Source of the DNA: CAVRRZ01 sp963723745
Lineage (GTDB): Bacteria > Actinomycetota > Actinomycetes > Mycobacteriales > Geodermatophilaceae
DNA: 64,000 nucleotides
Direction: 5' to 3'
Assembly: GCA_963723745.1 (NCBI GenBank)
Contig: CAVRRZ010000001.1
Span: 372,001 to 436,000 of the forward strand
Part shown: one piece after another, positions 44,808-52,712 of the stretch
Position numbering within the stretch: the first letter of the stretch is position 1
Layout of the letters: every line of letters starts with the position of its first letter
Position numbers and translations under genes: made by a program
The notes under the pieces: generated by a model
The model's database searches: none
Told to the model about the DNA's origin: nothing
The model's input: only the letters and a program-made list of their open reading frames with translations

Positions 44808-46237
44808 CGCAGTGTCTCCAGCGGGTGGGTCCAGTGTCCGCGGCCGCTGGTCAGCCACTCGGGGTCGAATCCGACCCGCTCGTAGTCGGCCAGGTCGACG
44901 GGGTCGTGCTCGGGCACGGCCCGACGATCCGGGCCAGGTGTGAACACTTCGGTGACGGCGGGGCGGCCGGCTTCGCCGATGCCGTTGCACTCCAGCACAT
45001 GGCTGACGAAGCGGTGTCGCCGTCCACCGATCCACCGCTCGTCAACGGTGGCGATGTGCACGATCAGGTCGATCGCGCCCGCGCACGAGCGGTAAGCGTG
45101 CTCAGGGGTGACCGACGCCCGCCCGCGCATGCACAGGTTCGCCAACCGCTCGAAGGCATGGTGCGCAGAGCGGGCGTGCAGGGTGCAACAGGAACCACCC
45201 TCGCCGGCCTCCATCACCTCGATCAGCGGCCACGCCTCCTCACCGCGGACCTCCCCCAGCCACACCCGGCTCGCGTTCATCACCAGCGCCTGCTCGACCA
45301 GCTCCGTCAGCGTCACCTCACCGAGGCGGCGGCCGTCCGGACCGCGCTCGCCGGTTCCCTCCCGCGCTTCGAACGGGACAACCCGGGGGTGCCGCTCGGG
45401 CAGGTCGTGCAGCAGCAGCTCGAAGTGCTTCTCGATCGTGGCCAGGTTCTCCTGCGCCGGCAGCTCGTTGGCCAGTGCCCGCAGCAGCAGCGTCTTGCCG
45501 GCGCCCTGCCCGCCGGTCACGACGATGTTCTTCCGGGCCCGGATCGCCGCCCGCAGGAACTCCGCGAGCGCCCGGTCCAGGGCTCCCAGGCCGATCAGGT
45601 CGGACAGGTCTACGTTGCGGATTCGGTGCCGGCGGATCACCAGCTGGGGGCGCGGTACGGTCTCGATCACTGCCGCCAGCCGAGAACCGTCCGGCAGGCG
45701 CATCGTCAGCAGCGGACTGGCCGGGGTCAGGGTCCGCTCGGAGCGGCCGAGCCGGGCGGCGATGTACTGCAGCTGCCGCACCAGGTCCTCGTCGGAGTCG
45801 GCGACCGCCTCGACGCGGACGTCACGGCCGTCGGCGTAACCGACCCACACGTTGTCGAAGCCGTGCGCCTCGATGTTCTCCACCAGCGGGTCGTCCACGT
45901 AGGGCTGCAGCCGGCCCAGGCCGAACTGGGCAGCGAACGCCGCCTCCGCGATCGCCAGCTCGTCCTCCGCGGACGGAACCGCCTGCCCGGTACGCATCCG
46001 CTCGCGCACCAGCTGGTCGATCTCGTCCTGGATCAGGGTGCGTGCCAGTTCCTGCTGAGCCGCCACCGGCAAAGACGGTCGGCGTTTGAGTTCCTCCGCC
46101 AGCGCCGTCGCCGTCGCGTCGTGCAGCCGGCGAACCAGCGTCCAATCCAGGGGGGCCGGAGCCGCGTCCAGTCGGCCGAGCCCATTCGGCTCGGCCGGAA
46201 CGGCCGCCCGCGCGCCATTCATCTGTTCAGCGGCCAC
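44804..46237 (-). CDS. tadA: TadA/CpaF-like pilus assembly ATPase
   Basis: This 477-residue hexameric-type ATPase has an N-terminal helical part (LARTLIQDEIDQLVRERMRT), DDPLVENIEAHGFDNVWVGY, Walker A VTGGQGAGKTLLLRAL at about 240-255, and an Asp/Glu-box ATIEKHFELLLHDLPERHPR. Walker B NASRVWLGEVRGEEAWPLIE near 318-337 and a His box CCTLHARSAHHAFERL follow. This is the full set of the VirB11/CpaF secretion-ATPase family, so it is likely active. GTG at 46237 follows GGGAG. It overlaps the TadZ-like gene by 11 nt. Confidence 0.92.
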   Translation of the reverse strand: MAAEQMNGARAAVPAEPNGLGRLDAAPAPLDWTLVRRLHDATATALAEELKRRPSLPVAAQQELARTLIQDEIDQLVRERMRTGQAVPSAEDELAIAEAAFAAQFGLGRLQPYVDDPLVENIEAHGFDNVWVGYADGRDVRVEAVADSDEDLVRQLQYIAARLGRSERTLTPASPLLTMRLPDGSRLAAVIETVPRPQLVIRRHRIRNVDLSDLIGLGALDRALAEFLRAAIRARKNIVVTGGQGAGKTLLLRALANELPAQENLATIEKHFELLLHDLPERHPRVVPFEAREGTGERGPDGRRLGEVTLTELVEQALVMNASRVWLGEVRGEEAWPLIEVMEAGEGGSCCTLHARSAHHAFERLANLCMRGRASVTPEHAYRSCAGAIDLIVHIATVDERWIGGRRHRFVSHVLECNGIGEAGRPAVTEVFTPGPDRRAVPEHDPVDLADYERVGFDPEWLTSGRGHWTHPLETLR

Positions 46238-47036
46238 GGCTGCTCCCGGCCTTACTCGCTGAGATCGGCTGTGGCGTCGGGGCGAGCCGGTCGTGCCGCC
46301 CTGCGGCGAACTCGGCCAGATCCGCCGCGGCCGTGCGCGCAGCGCGCAGCAACGCCGACTGGGTGAACAGCCGGCCGGCCGGGGCGCCGTCGCTCAGCAC
46401 CGGCGCCGCCTTCGGGTCGCGCGGCAGCACACCGATGCCCGGCATGCCCAGTGCATCACCGACCTCGCGTGCGGTGTACGGCTCCCCCGGGCCGACCACC
46501 AGCGCGCGCAACGCCCCACCGCTGGCCGGGGTCTCGGGCAACAGTGTCCGCAGGTCCGCGATCGACAGCTTTGCCGCGTGCACCGCACGCAGCGTCGATC
46601 CCGTCACCAGGACCACCGCGGCGGCCCGCTGCAACACCGGGATCGGGAACCGCTCCGCCCGCAACCGCCCGCAGTCGGCCAGCACGTCGGTTGCCTGCTC
46701 GTCGAGTCCGGTCAAGGCAGTCGCGAGGCGATTCCAGTCGATGCCGCGCGCGGCGCCCGGGTCGACCAGCCCAGGCAGCAGGAGAGCTCTGCCTGCGTCG
46801 TCCAACCGCACCAGATGGGCGAACATCTGCTGCTCCAGACCGCCGCGGCGGGCGGCGAAGGCCAGCTCGCCCAGCCCGCCGGCGGGCAGCTGTGCACGGC
46901 CGTAACCGGCCAGCACCTCACCGCCCGCCGGGTCCAGCTCGGCCAGGATCACCCGCCGCTGCCAGGACAGTGCCAGCGCCAGCCCCGCGGTGGTCACCCC
47001 GGGGGACCCCTTCGCCGAGGTCAGCGCGATCAGCAC
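46227..47036 (-). CDS. TadZ/CpaE-like protein with degenerate Walker A
   Basis: This 269-residue MinD/ParA-fold protein has P-loop region LTSAKGSPGVTTAGLALALS. The signature Lys is kept, but the Lys before TT is Val (GSPGVTT versus GGVGKTT). Other fold strands are present (RRVILAELDPAGG; AAVVLVTGSTLRAVHAAKLS; LRALVVGPGEPYTAREVGDA). TadZ proteins position Tad pili, and many bind but poorly hydrolyse ATP. Here hydrolysis is unlikely. GTG at 47036 is in GATCAGCACCGGGA context; a ribosome site is not obvious. Confidence 0.8.
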   Translation of the reverse strand: MLIALTSAKGSPGVTTAGLALALSWQRRVILAELDPAGGEVLAGYGRAQLPAGGLGELAFAARRGGLEQQMFAHLVRLDDAGRALLLPGLVDPGAARGIDWNRLATALTGLDEQATDVLADCGRLRAERFPIPVLQRAAAVVLVTGSTLRAVHAAKLSIADLRTLLPETPASGGALRALVVGPGEPYTAREVGDALGMPGIGVLPRDPKAAPVLSDGAPAGRLFTQSALLRAARTAAADLAEFAAGRHDRLAPTPQPISASKAGSSRGR

Positions 47037-47048
47037 CGGGATCCCCGC

Positions 47049-47738
47049 CTACTCGCTCGGTACCACGACGATGACGACCAGACCGGCGGCCGCCCGGGCG
47101 GCCACATCCGCGCCGTCGGCGTCGTCCACGAGCACGTCCACGATTCGTAGCCCATCTACCCCGACTGGCCCGGAGTTGGTGACCGTCGCCTGAACTGGAC
47201 CCGGCGCGGCGGCACCGGCTGCCGGTGCCATGCCTTCGGTGGCCATCGGCACCAGCAGCACCTCGTCGCCGGAGCGCAGCGGGGTCGCGGGCACCTGAGC
47301 GGTGGTCACTGCGACCCCGACCAGGTGCTGCCCCGGCGGCGGGAACCGCTCGTCGGTCAACGCGTCGCGGGTGAGCAGCGACCCCGCGGTCAGGTCGGTG
47401 GCCGCGATCAGGCCGATGACCTCGTCGCGGTCGGCGTACGGGATCGGCGACAGTGCCGGATCGGCAGCGATCCGTGCCTCCACCAGGTCGGCGTCGGTGA
47501 CCGTCTGTCCCCACGGCACGGCGCGGGCGAGCGCGACAACCGAGGTGGTCTGTCCCAACGACGTGGCCACGAAAGACGCGCCGAGCGCACCGAGGACGAC
47601 CATCGCGACCGCCAGGGCGAGCAGCGCCGGCCGGCGGCGACGCCGGGGCGGGGTCAGCGTGGGCGCCCTCGAGAGACCCGGCGGCTCAACCGGGGCGTCC
47701 AGCCGGGCGGAAGAGTCGTCGGTGCGGGTCCGGGTCAT
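47049..47738 (-). CDS. CpaB/RcpC-like SAF-domain pilus assembly protein
   Basis: This 229-residue protein has a basic head, one membrane helix at about 39-60 (ALLALAVAMVVLGALGASFV) and a SAF domain (VVALARAVPWGQTVTDADLV; GLIAATDLTAGSLLTRDALT). A wall-facing end follows (VRIV-type strands, GLRIVDVLVDDADGADVAAR). It is the CpaB-type component that guides or clamps the pilus in the envelope. It starts within the stop of the upstream gene (TGATG). It lies 12 bp upstream of the TadZ-like gene. Confidence 0.85.
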   Translation of the reverse strand: MTRTRTDDSSARLDAPVEPPGLSRAPTLTPPRRRRRPALLALAVAMVVLGALGASFVATSLGQTTSVVALARAVPWGQTVTDADLVEARIAADPALSPIPYADRDEVIGLIAATDLTAGSLLTRDALTDERFPPPGQHLVGVAVTTAQVPATPLRSGDEVLLVPMATEGMAPAAGAAAPGPVQATVTNSGPVGVDGLRIVDVLVDDADGADVAARAAAGLVVIVVVPSE

Positions 47739-48655
47739 CAGGTGCCGTCCTGGTTCAGCACGTGCAACTCACCGACCGTGAGCTCGGCACTCGACGAGAG
47801 CTCCAGGACCTCCGTGCCCGACTGACCGCCGCCGGACCAGGTGATCGTCCACGTGCTGGTGGCGGTGATCGGCCAGGGCCCGCCGCCGGGTACGTGATTG
47901 GCCGAGGCGGTCGCGTAGGTGTAGCCGCAGTCCGGTGACTCGCCGTCCGACCCGGCCGGGTACGGCGTGCCTGCGCCGCAGGTCACCGTGTTGCCGTCGC
48001 CCATGTCCCAGACGATCCGGCTGACCTCGCCCACCGCGGTCACCGTCACCCCACCGGCGGACGCCGACTCGCTGGTCGGCCCGGTGGTGTGCTCGCCGCG
48101 CTCGGTCCACATCCAGACCGGCAACCCGACCAAGCCGCTCGCTGAGCCCGGCGGCGGGGCCATCCCGATCTGCGGCGCATACATCACCATCGCCGCGATC
48201 GCCTGCTCAGCCAGCATCCGCGGATCGACTGGCGCGCCCGGCGGCGGGTCAGCGCCATTGGCCAGGAAAATGCGCGCGACCCAGTCGCGGGAGAACCCGG
48301 GTGGCGGTGGACAGACCATCAGCCAGATCGTGCCGCTCTCCGGCGTCTGACCGGCCCAGACCGGATCTAACGCCCACGGCTGCGGATCAGCTATCTCATA
48401 GGTGCAGGGATTCGGGCGCTCGGCGGTGCCCTCGCCACCGACATCAACCGGTCCGGTGGTCGCGGAGCCGCCTGAGCCTCCGCGGCCACCGTTCCCGTCG
48501 CCAGACGGGGACTGGAGGCTGATAAGGCAGACGCCTGTGACTGGATCCTTAGCTTCGCACTCGACTGGAGGGGCACCAACGGCGCTGCTCGGCCAACCGA
48601 ACATCAGTACCAGGAGCACAGTCGGCAGCACCATGACGCGGGTGCGCGTCAGCAC
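47738..48655 (-). CDS. Secreted hypothetical protein of the pilus operon
   Basis: This 305-residue protein has an N-terminal signal peptide (LTRTRVMVLPTVLLVLMFGW, ending SSAVGA) and a Gly/Ser-rich linker (DGNGGRGGSGGSATTGPVDV). Its outer domain contains conserved Cys (CEAKDPVTGVC; MVCPPPPGF; VTCGAGTPYPAGSDGESPDC) that could form disulfides, plus Ig-like strands toward the end (WPITATSTWTITWSGGGQSG). I do not recognise a catalytic motif; similar secreted proteins go with actinobacterial Tad and plasmid loci. GTG at 48655 overlaps the upstream stop by 7 nt. Confidence 0.72.
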   Translation of the reverse strand: MLTRTRVMVLPTVLLVLMFGWPSSAVGAPPVECEAKDPVTGVCLISLQSPSGDGNGGRGGSGGSATTGPVDVGGEGTAERPNPCTYEIADPQPWALDPVWAGQTPESGTIWLMVCPPPPGFSRDWVARIFLANGADPPPGAPVDPRMLAEQAIAAMVMYAPQIGMAPPPGSASGLVGLPVWMWTERGEHTTGPTSESASAGGVTVTAVGEVSRIVWDMGDGNTVTCGAGTPYPAGSDGESPDCGYTYATASANHVPGGGPWPITATSTWTITWSGGGQSGTEVLELSSSAELTVGELHVLNQDGT

Positions 48656-49236
48656 GGCTGATCCGTAAGTGGATCGAGCGTACTGACCAGCCACGGTTCG
48701 CCGGGTTCGGACAGGTACTGGATGACCGTGATGTCCCAGACGTACCGGGGCGGAGTCCCCGGCGGAACCACCTCACCGGTGTCGGCCTTCACCACCTGCG
48801 CGCTCTGGCTGTCATAGCAACCGGTGATGGCCACGGTCGGCCCCTCCGGCGCGGCAAGATCCACTTCCGTGACCCGGATCTCCACCTCGGAGTTTCCGAC
48901 CTGCCGGAGGCCCAAGGTGGCGCGATCCCGGACGGACTGAATGGCGAAGTACGCGGCGGGGTCGCCGGCGTACTGGCGGATCTCCGGCTCCCAGTCTCTG
49001 ACTCCGGGGTTCTGCCTTGCCGCGTCCATCACGAGAAGGAGTTCGGTGAAGGCGGTAGTCGCGGCCTCCTCCGCCAACTCCTCCGAGGTCGGCGGCGGCG
49101 CGGTGGTCGTCGTCGGTGCCGCCGTTGCGCTCGACGTCGTCGCCCGCGGCGGAATCTCGCCGCCGCTACAGCCGGCGAGAGCCAGGAACAGCGCCAGAGC
49201 GGCAGATGCACGAGCGGCTGCGCGCGCTCCTGTCAT
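48649..49236 (-). CDS. Lipoprotein, first gene of the pilus operon
   Basis: This 195-residue lipoprotein has a signal with lipobox ALALFLALAGCSGGE (Cys at the end of the helix). Then comes a Thr/Pro/Ala-rich spacer (TTSSATAAPTTTTAPPPTSE), an alpha/beta domain (SEVEIRVTEVDLAAPEGPTV), and two late Cys (ITGCYDSQS; LTDQPC end). The start chosen is ATG at 49236, directly before the signal. An upstream in-frame ATG at 49365 has a stronger ribosome site (GGAGG, 5 nt) but would place 43 residues before the signal peptide. It leads the operon to 38.2 kb. Confidence 0.74.
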   Translation of the reverse strand: MTGARAAARASAALALFLALAGCSGGEIPPRATTSSATAAPTTTTAPPPTSEELAEEAATTAFTELLLVMDAARQNPGVRDWEPEIRQYAGDPAAYFAIQSVRDRATLGLRQVGNSEVEIRVTEVDLAAPEGPTVAITGCYDSQSAQVVKADTGEVVPPGTPPRYVWDITVIQYLSEPGEPWLVSTLDPLTDQPC

Positions 49237-49449
49237 CGCCCTGGTCCTGCCGAGACGACCGGCGCCCGGGGACACGACGGCCAACGGCACTGGCCTGCAG
49301 GATGGGACGTGCGCATCAGCAGTCAGAACAGCGCTTCGCCAGCACACGACTGTGGCGCTGACCATAGGTTCCTCCGACGACCGGCGTTCAGACGGGAAAT
49401 TACCATCCCTCCGGGTGAACGCAACCCCCAGCTGAACCGGCCCGTATAG
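49237..49449. promoter_or_regulatory. Probable promoter region of the pilus operon
   Basis: This is the 213-bp gap between the XRE regulator and the lipoprotein gene, on the same strand. On the minus strand a TAACTATAC -10-like box lies near 49455-49445. The strong GGAGGAACCT ribosome site near 49375-49366 suggests that the mRNA starts upstream of it. No operator is obvious by eye, although the neighbouring XRE gene makes one likely. Confidence 0.35.
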
Positions 49450-49917
49450 TTACCTGAAGGCGGTCTCGGCGGCGTGGTCACTTCGAGAGCGACGGATGGC
49501 TGACTGAACCAGCCCCTCATCAATGCGCAGCACCGTGGCGATCGACGCAATCACCTTGTCGGTGGGCTCCGAACCCGGGCGGCCGTCTTCGAGGCGCACG
49601 TAGGTCATCACAGACATGCCCGGTGCGCTCATCTCGTTCGTGGCCAGCCCAGCGGCCACGCGCAACGCCGCCAGCGGCGGATCGTCCGGGTCGACATCGA
49701 GCAGTTGGAGCGGTTCGACGCCCAACACCGCCGCGAGCTTCGGCACGAACCGCGGCCTCGGCCGCTCGATGCCTGACTCCCACACCCTGATCCGTGACGG
49801 GCTGGACAGCCCGAGCGCCAGGGTCAGATCCTCCCTCGTCAGGCCCACGGCCTCCCGGGCGGCCAAGAGACGATCACCGCGGAGAAGTGGCCGCGCCACA
49901 GCACCCCCATCGCCCAA
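49450..49917 (-). CDS. XRE-family transcriptional regulator with two helix-turn-helix motifs
   Basis: This 155-residue cytoplasmic protein has an XRE domain at about 15-75 (LLAAREAVGLTREDLTLALG; SSPSRIRVWESGIERPRPRF) and a second, weaker one at about 85-145 (LRVAAGLATNEMSAPGMSVM; TYVRLEDGRPGSEPTDKVIA). The start is TTG at 49917; a GTG at 49899 is possible. It is encoded just upstream of the pilus operon and at the element's right part, so it is a candidate regulator of pilus expression or of the excision functions. That role is inferred from position. Confidence 0.75.
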   Translation of the reverse strand: MGDGGAVARPLLRGDRLLAAREAVGLTREDLTLALGLSSPSRIRVWESGIERPRPRFVPKLAAVLGVEPLQLLDVDPDDPPLAALRVAAGLATNEMSAPGMSVMTYVRLEDGRPGSEPTDKVIASIATVLRIDEGLVQSAIRRSRSDHAAETAFR

Positions 49918-50201
49918 CCCGGTCAGATCCCCGCCGGTAGTCGTGCACCCTATCGACGGCGATGAGGGCCTGCAGCAAGTCCCGGTGCGCTAGATCCCAT
50001 CGGTGTCATATCCGTGCCGACTGCACCTCGCGATGGCCGGTCCCCTCTACTCCCCTTCCGCTTGTCGTCAGGAGAACGCCCTCAGAAACCCTTCGGACAC
50101 CGACTCTCGGCAACCCGACTCGGGACCGCGACGGAAGTCGTGCAGCCACGGCTGGGTTGCTCTGGGCGGACGAGCGACAGGCTCCAGCGCAGGATCCACT
50201 T
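49918..50201. other. Intergenic left of the iteron array
   Basis: No gene is supported. The region lies between the XRE gene (minus) and the first excisionase-like gene (plus) and probably carries promoters for both. Confidence 0.35.
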
Positions 50202-50231
50202 GAAGTACTGAAGAAGTACTGAAGAAGTACT
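50202..50231 (+). repeat. Three 11-bp direct repeats (GAAGTACT iterons)
   Basis: GAAGTACT occurs at 50202-50209, 50213-50220 and 50224-50231, each followed by GAA or GGG, with an 11-bp period that places copies on the same face of the helix. The inner AGTACT is itself palindromic. The array lies about 150 bp before the first excisionase-like gene. It is a likely protein-binding array for excision, replication or plasmid-like control. Confidence 0.75.
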
Positions 50232-50383
50232 GGGGAATCTCGGGCAGTGTCGTCGGCACGGGATGACCCCTGCGGACGTGCGGGGTAAGCCCCACGGACT
50301 CGATGGTGGCTGGGCGGTCCGCTCGCGGCTTGCTCCAACGATTCTCCAGCCGATCTGCGCTTCCTGAAACCGAGAGGATGATC

Positions 50384-50602
50384 ATGGACCGGGCCCCGGC
50401 GACAGACACCACGACGAATCAGCAGCTACTCACCCTGATTGAGGCGGCTGCCCTCCTCCGCACTCCCGTTGCAACACTGCGGTACTGGCGGCACCGAGGT
50501 GTTGGTCCCGACGGCTTCCGGATGGGTCGCCGTGTCGTCTACCGACGCGAGGACCTCGACCGCTGGATCCTCATGCGGCGCAACGCCGAGGCACGTCAAT
50601 AG
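50384..50602 (+). CDS. Excisionase / MerR-type helix-turn-helix protein
   Basis: This 72-residue protein contains QLLTLIEAAALLRTPVATLR, then YWRHRGVGPDGFRMGRRVVY and RREDLDRWILMRR. This is the winged-helix HTH_17 pattern of Xis-like and MerR-like small DNA-binding proteins. The ATG at 50384 (MDRAPATDTT) is chosen because GAGAGG lies 6 nt upstream; an ATG at 50378 is too close to it. It follows the 11-bp repeat array. An integrase gene would normally come next, but the following gene is a membrane protease. Confidence 0.82.
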   Translation: MDRAPATDTTTNQQLLTLIEAAALLRTPVATLRYWRHRGVGPDGFRMGRRVVYRREDLDRWILMRRNAEARQ

Positions 50603-50678
50603 GCTGCCCCGGCATTGTTGTCGGTACCGGCTGTCAACGTGGTCGCCTAACACGTCACGCAGGGCAAAGGTGGCCGAC

Positions 50679-51593
50679 ATGAATCAGAGCGGTGGAGCGG
50701 GCCGAGGGTCCGGAGAGTGGCGCCTGCTGTGCGCAACTCCGGCGATCCTGCTCAGTGCGATCCTGGTGACGGTCACTCTTAGCTGGTTGGGGCCGCACAC
50801 CCTCCTGGCCGCGGCCGGCTGGCTGCTCCTCGTCCCACTGTTGTTGCTGACCCGCCCGGTTGAGCGGCTCGCGGTCGGCACTGCCTATCGGTTCCGGACC
50901 CCTACCGGCCGAGACGCCGAGTGGCTGACCTGGCTTCAACAGCGGGCGGAGGACCGATGCAGGATCGCCACTGGCCGACTCGTCTGGTACGTCCGAACCG
51001 ACCCGGCACCGAATGCGTTCGCTTTCGGTCGGCGCTCGATCGCCGTGACCACTGGCTTCCTACACCTTCTCTACAACGGCCGGCTGACCCCGGACCAGGC
51101 GGTAGCGGTGGCCATACACGAGGTGGGTCACCACATCACCCGCGACGTCCAGTACGGCTTGATCGTGGACTGGCTGACCTGGCCGTGGCGGACGGTCTAC
51201 CGGACCGCTATCCGCATCGGCCACACACTCCCGCTCCCTGGCTGCGGCACTCTGCTGATGCCGGTTGTGTTCGCAGTCGCCATTGTCAACGTCGTACGTG
51301 AAGGCGGCCCAGCCGAAAACGGTGTACCCGTACTTGTCGCCCTGATCACCGTGGTCATCGCCGTCGTCGCCTCACCCGTCGCCGAAGCCGCGGTCAGCCG
51401 CGCCGGCGAACGCGCCGCCGACGCCTACGCAGCCAGGCTGGGTGCGGGACCGGACCTCGCCCGTGCCCTGGAACAGGTCGCCCCACGCCACCCCGAGGCC
51501 CTGCTCGGGAGACCCCGACGCAGTCACCCGGCGACCGCCGCCCGGCAACTGCAGCTCACCCGTGCCGCACCTACCCCGTCCACACCGCCATGA
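50679..51593 (+). CDS. M48-type membrane zinc metalloprotease
   Basis: This 304-residue protein has two N-terminal helices (ILLSAILVTVTLSWLGPHTL; LLAAAGWLLLVPLLLLTRPV), then NAFAFGRRSIAVTTGFL and the zinc motif AVAIHEVGHHITRDVQYG (HExxH). Two further helices (LLMPVVFAVAIVNVV; LVALITVVIAVVASPVAEAA) and ERAADAYAARLGAGPDLARA with the third ligand region follow. This is the HtpX/CAAX-protease-like M48 architecture. It may control membrane-protein quality or process a signal linked to the element. ATG at 50679 is 8 nt after AAAGG. Genes like this often accompany excisionases in actinobacterial mobile elements, but its substrate is unknown. Confidence 0.82.
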   Translation: MNQSGGAGRGSGEWRLLCATPAILLSAILVTVTLSWLGPHTLLAAAGWLLLVPLLLLTRPVERLAVGTAYRFRTPTGRDAEWLTWLQQRAEDRCRIATGRLVWYVRTDPAPNAFAFGRRSIAVTTGFLHLLYNGRLTPDQAVAVAIHEVGHHITRDVQYGLIVDWLTWPWRTVYRTAIRIGHTLPLPGCGTLLMPVVFAVAIVNVVREGGPAENGVPVLVALITVVIAVVASPVAEAAVSRAGERAADAYAARLGAGPDLARALEQVAPRHPEALLGRPRRSHPATAARQLQLTRAAPTPSTPP

Positions 51594-51619
51594 CCGCCAT
51601 GACCGCCATGACCGCCATG
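51584..51619 (+). repeat. Four perfect tandem copies of a 9-bp unit
   Basis: ACCGCCATG is repeated four times without a break, then a partial fifth. The first copy spans the M48 stop codon (TGA at 51591-51593), so the repeats sit at the 3' end of the gene. This looks like a slippage product, without obvious function. Confidence 0.85.
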
Positions 51620-52142
51620 ACCGCCGACCTTGCCGCAGCGAATGTGCTGCACCGATGAGGGAAGGCTGGGCTTGTCGATCGCAGCAAGATCCTGCCGAGG
51701 TCACGTGATGCCCGTGATCGTCTTCGTGTAGCGCTCGGCCGCCATGCGGACACCGGCCGGGGCCGCGAGCGGGTGAAACGAGTTCCAGCTCGGTCGGCTC
51801 CAGATTGACGAAGCCGCCTCATCACCGCTCGCTCCGCATCCCCCAGACACGCCAGCAAGAAGCACTGGAGAAAGTTCTGGGGAGAAATTGGGGACCCGTT
51901 GCGTAGGGGACACGGGACTGACGGTCACGACGGCGCACAAACGGATGCAGGCACCGTCTCGTTCAAGAGCAACTGAAGAAAAACCGGAGGACCGCGACCC
52001 ACGCTCCTGTCCATGAGACCCGCAGCCAGTCCCAGCAGCGACGTCCTTGAGAGCCTCGGCTCATGAGAACTCCGGCCGTCGACGCGAATTACCACGCCCA
52101 TGTCCGCAGATGCGGCGCTGTCCACCACCGGACCGGCGACCA
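51620..52142. other. Non-coding stretch before the second excisionase-like gene
   Basis: No convincing gene is present. It holds a degenerate 11-bp-period repeat array at 51859-51891. A minus-strand frame around 51940-51701 has no recognisable domain. Confidence 0.4.
51859..51891 (+). repeat. Degenerate 11-bp repeat array
   Basis: GAAGCACTGGA, GAAAGTTCTGG and GGAGAAATTGG follow one another with an 11-bp period. They resemble the GAAGTACTGAA array at 50202, and both arrays end in a TGGGGA-type run. It lies about 250 bp before the second excisionase-like gene. The likeness is partial, so shared ancestry is an inference. Confidence 0.45.
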
Positions 52143-52364
52143 ATGACCGGAACAACGCCGCGGAGTACCGCCGGGATCGAAGGGAACGACCAGCTGCTGA
52201 CCGTCGCCCAGGCCGGCGAATACCTCAGCACCGGAGAGCGGTTCGTGCGCCGGCTGATCGCCCAACGGCGGATCAGCTACGTCAAGCTCGGGAAGTACGT
52301 TCGGCTCGAGCGCTCAGCCCTGGACGCCTTTGTCCAGGCGGGCCGTGTCGTCAACCAGCCGTAG
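52143..52364 (+). CDS. Second excisionase (Xis)-like helix-turn-helix protein
   Basis: This 73-residue protein contains DQLLTVAQAGEYLSTGERFV, then RRLIAQRRISYVKLGKYVRL and ERSALDAFVQAGR. This is the standard HTH_17 excisionase pattern (LLTVxEAAxxLxxxxxxVxRLIxxGRIxxxKxGxxxRI). In actinobacterial integrative elements such a gene normally lies directly before the tyrosine integrase. Here no integrase follows in the 1.5 kb up to tRNA-Lys. The ATG at 52143 has no strong ribosome site. It may still act with an integrase encoded elsewhere, or be a relic. Confidence 0.85.
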   Translation: MTGTTPRSTAGIEGNDQLLTVAQAGEYLSTGERFVRRLIAQRRISYVKLGKYVRLERSALDAFVQAGRVVNQP

Positions 52365-52712
52365 CTGGCCTGCTTGATGACACCGGTGGATAGGACCCGC
52401 CGGCCTGCAGCCGATCCGCGCCCGCCGACAGCTGGCTGGCCTCGTCCCGGGCGCATAGCCGCAGATCCGGGCTCGCTGATCGCCGACTGGTCGCCGCTGT
52501 CACCCGGCACGATGCACGAAGCTAATGAGCCCGCAGGCGGCACCGACGATCCCGGTTACCGCAAGCAAGCACCCCCCTCCGGCCGGCCCGTTCGCCGGAC
52601 CCGGGGAATGCCAGCGAGCCCCGGCCTGCGTCCTGGCCGAGCGGTCCGGTTGTAGACCCGATTGTGCAGGGCCACCTCGACCGCCCCCTGCGACCGGCGC
52701 CGAACTCACGGC
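52365..52712. other. No gene seen, where an integrase would be expected
   Basis: The reading frames here have no tyrosine-recombinase motifs (such as HxLRHT or the Arg/Tyr boxes) and no continuous coding pattern. The sequence may be the remains of a deletion. Confidence 0.4.

Noticed and set aside
52365..52712. Possible integrase remnant after the second excisionase-like gene
   Set aside because: No tyrosine- or serine-recombinase motif could be found in any frame, so I do not call a pseudogene.
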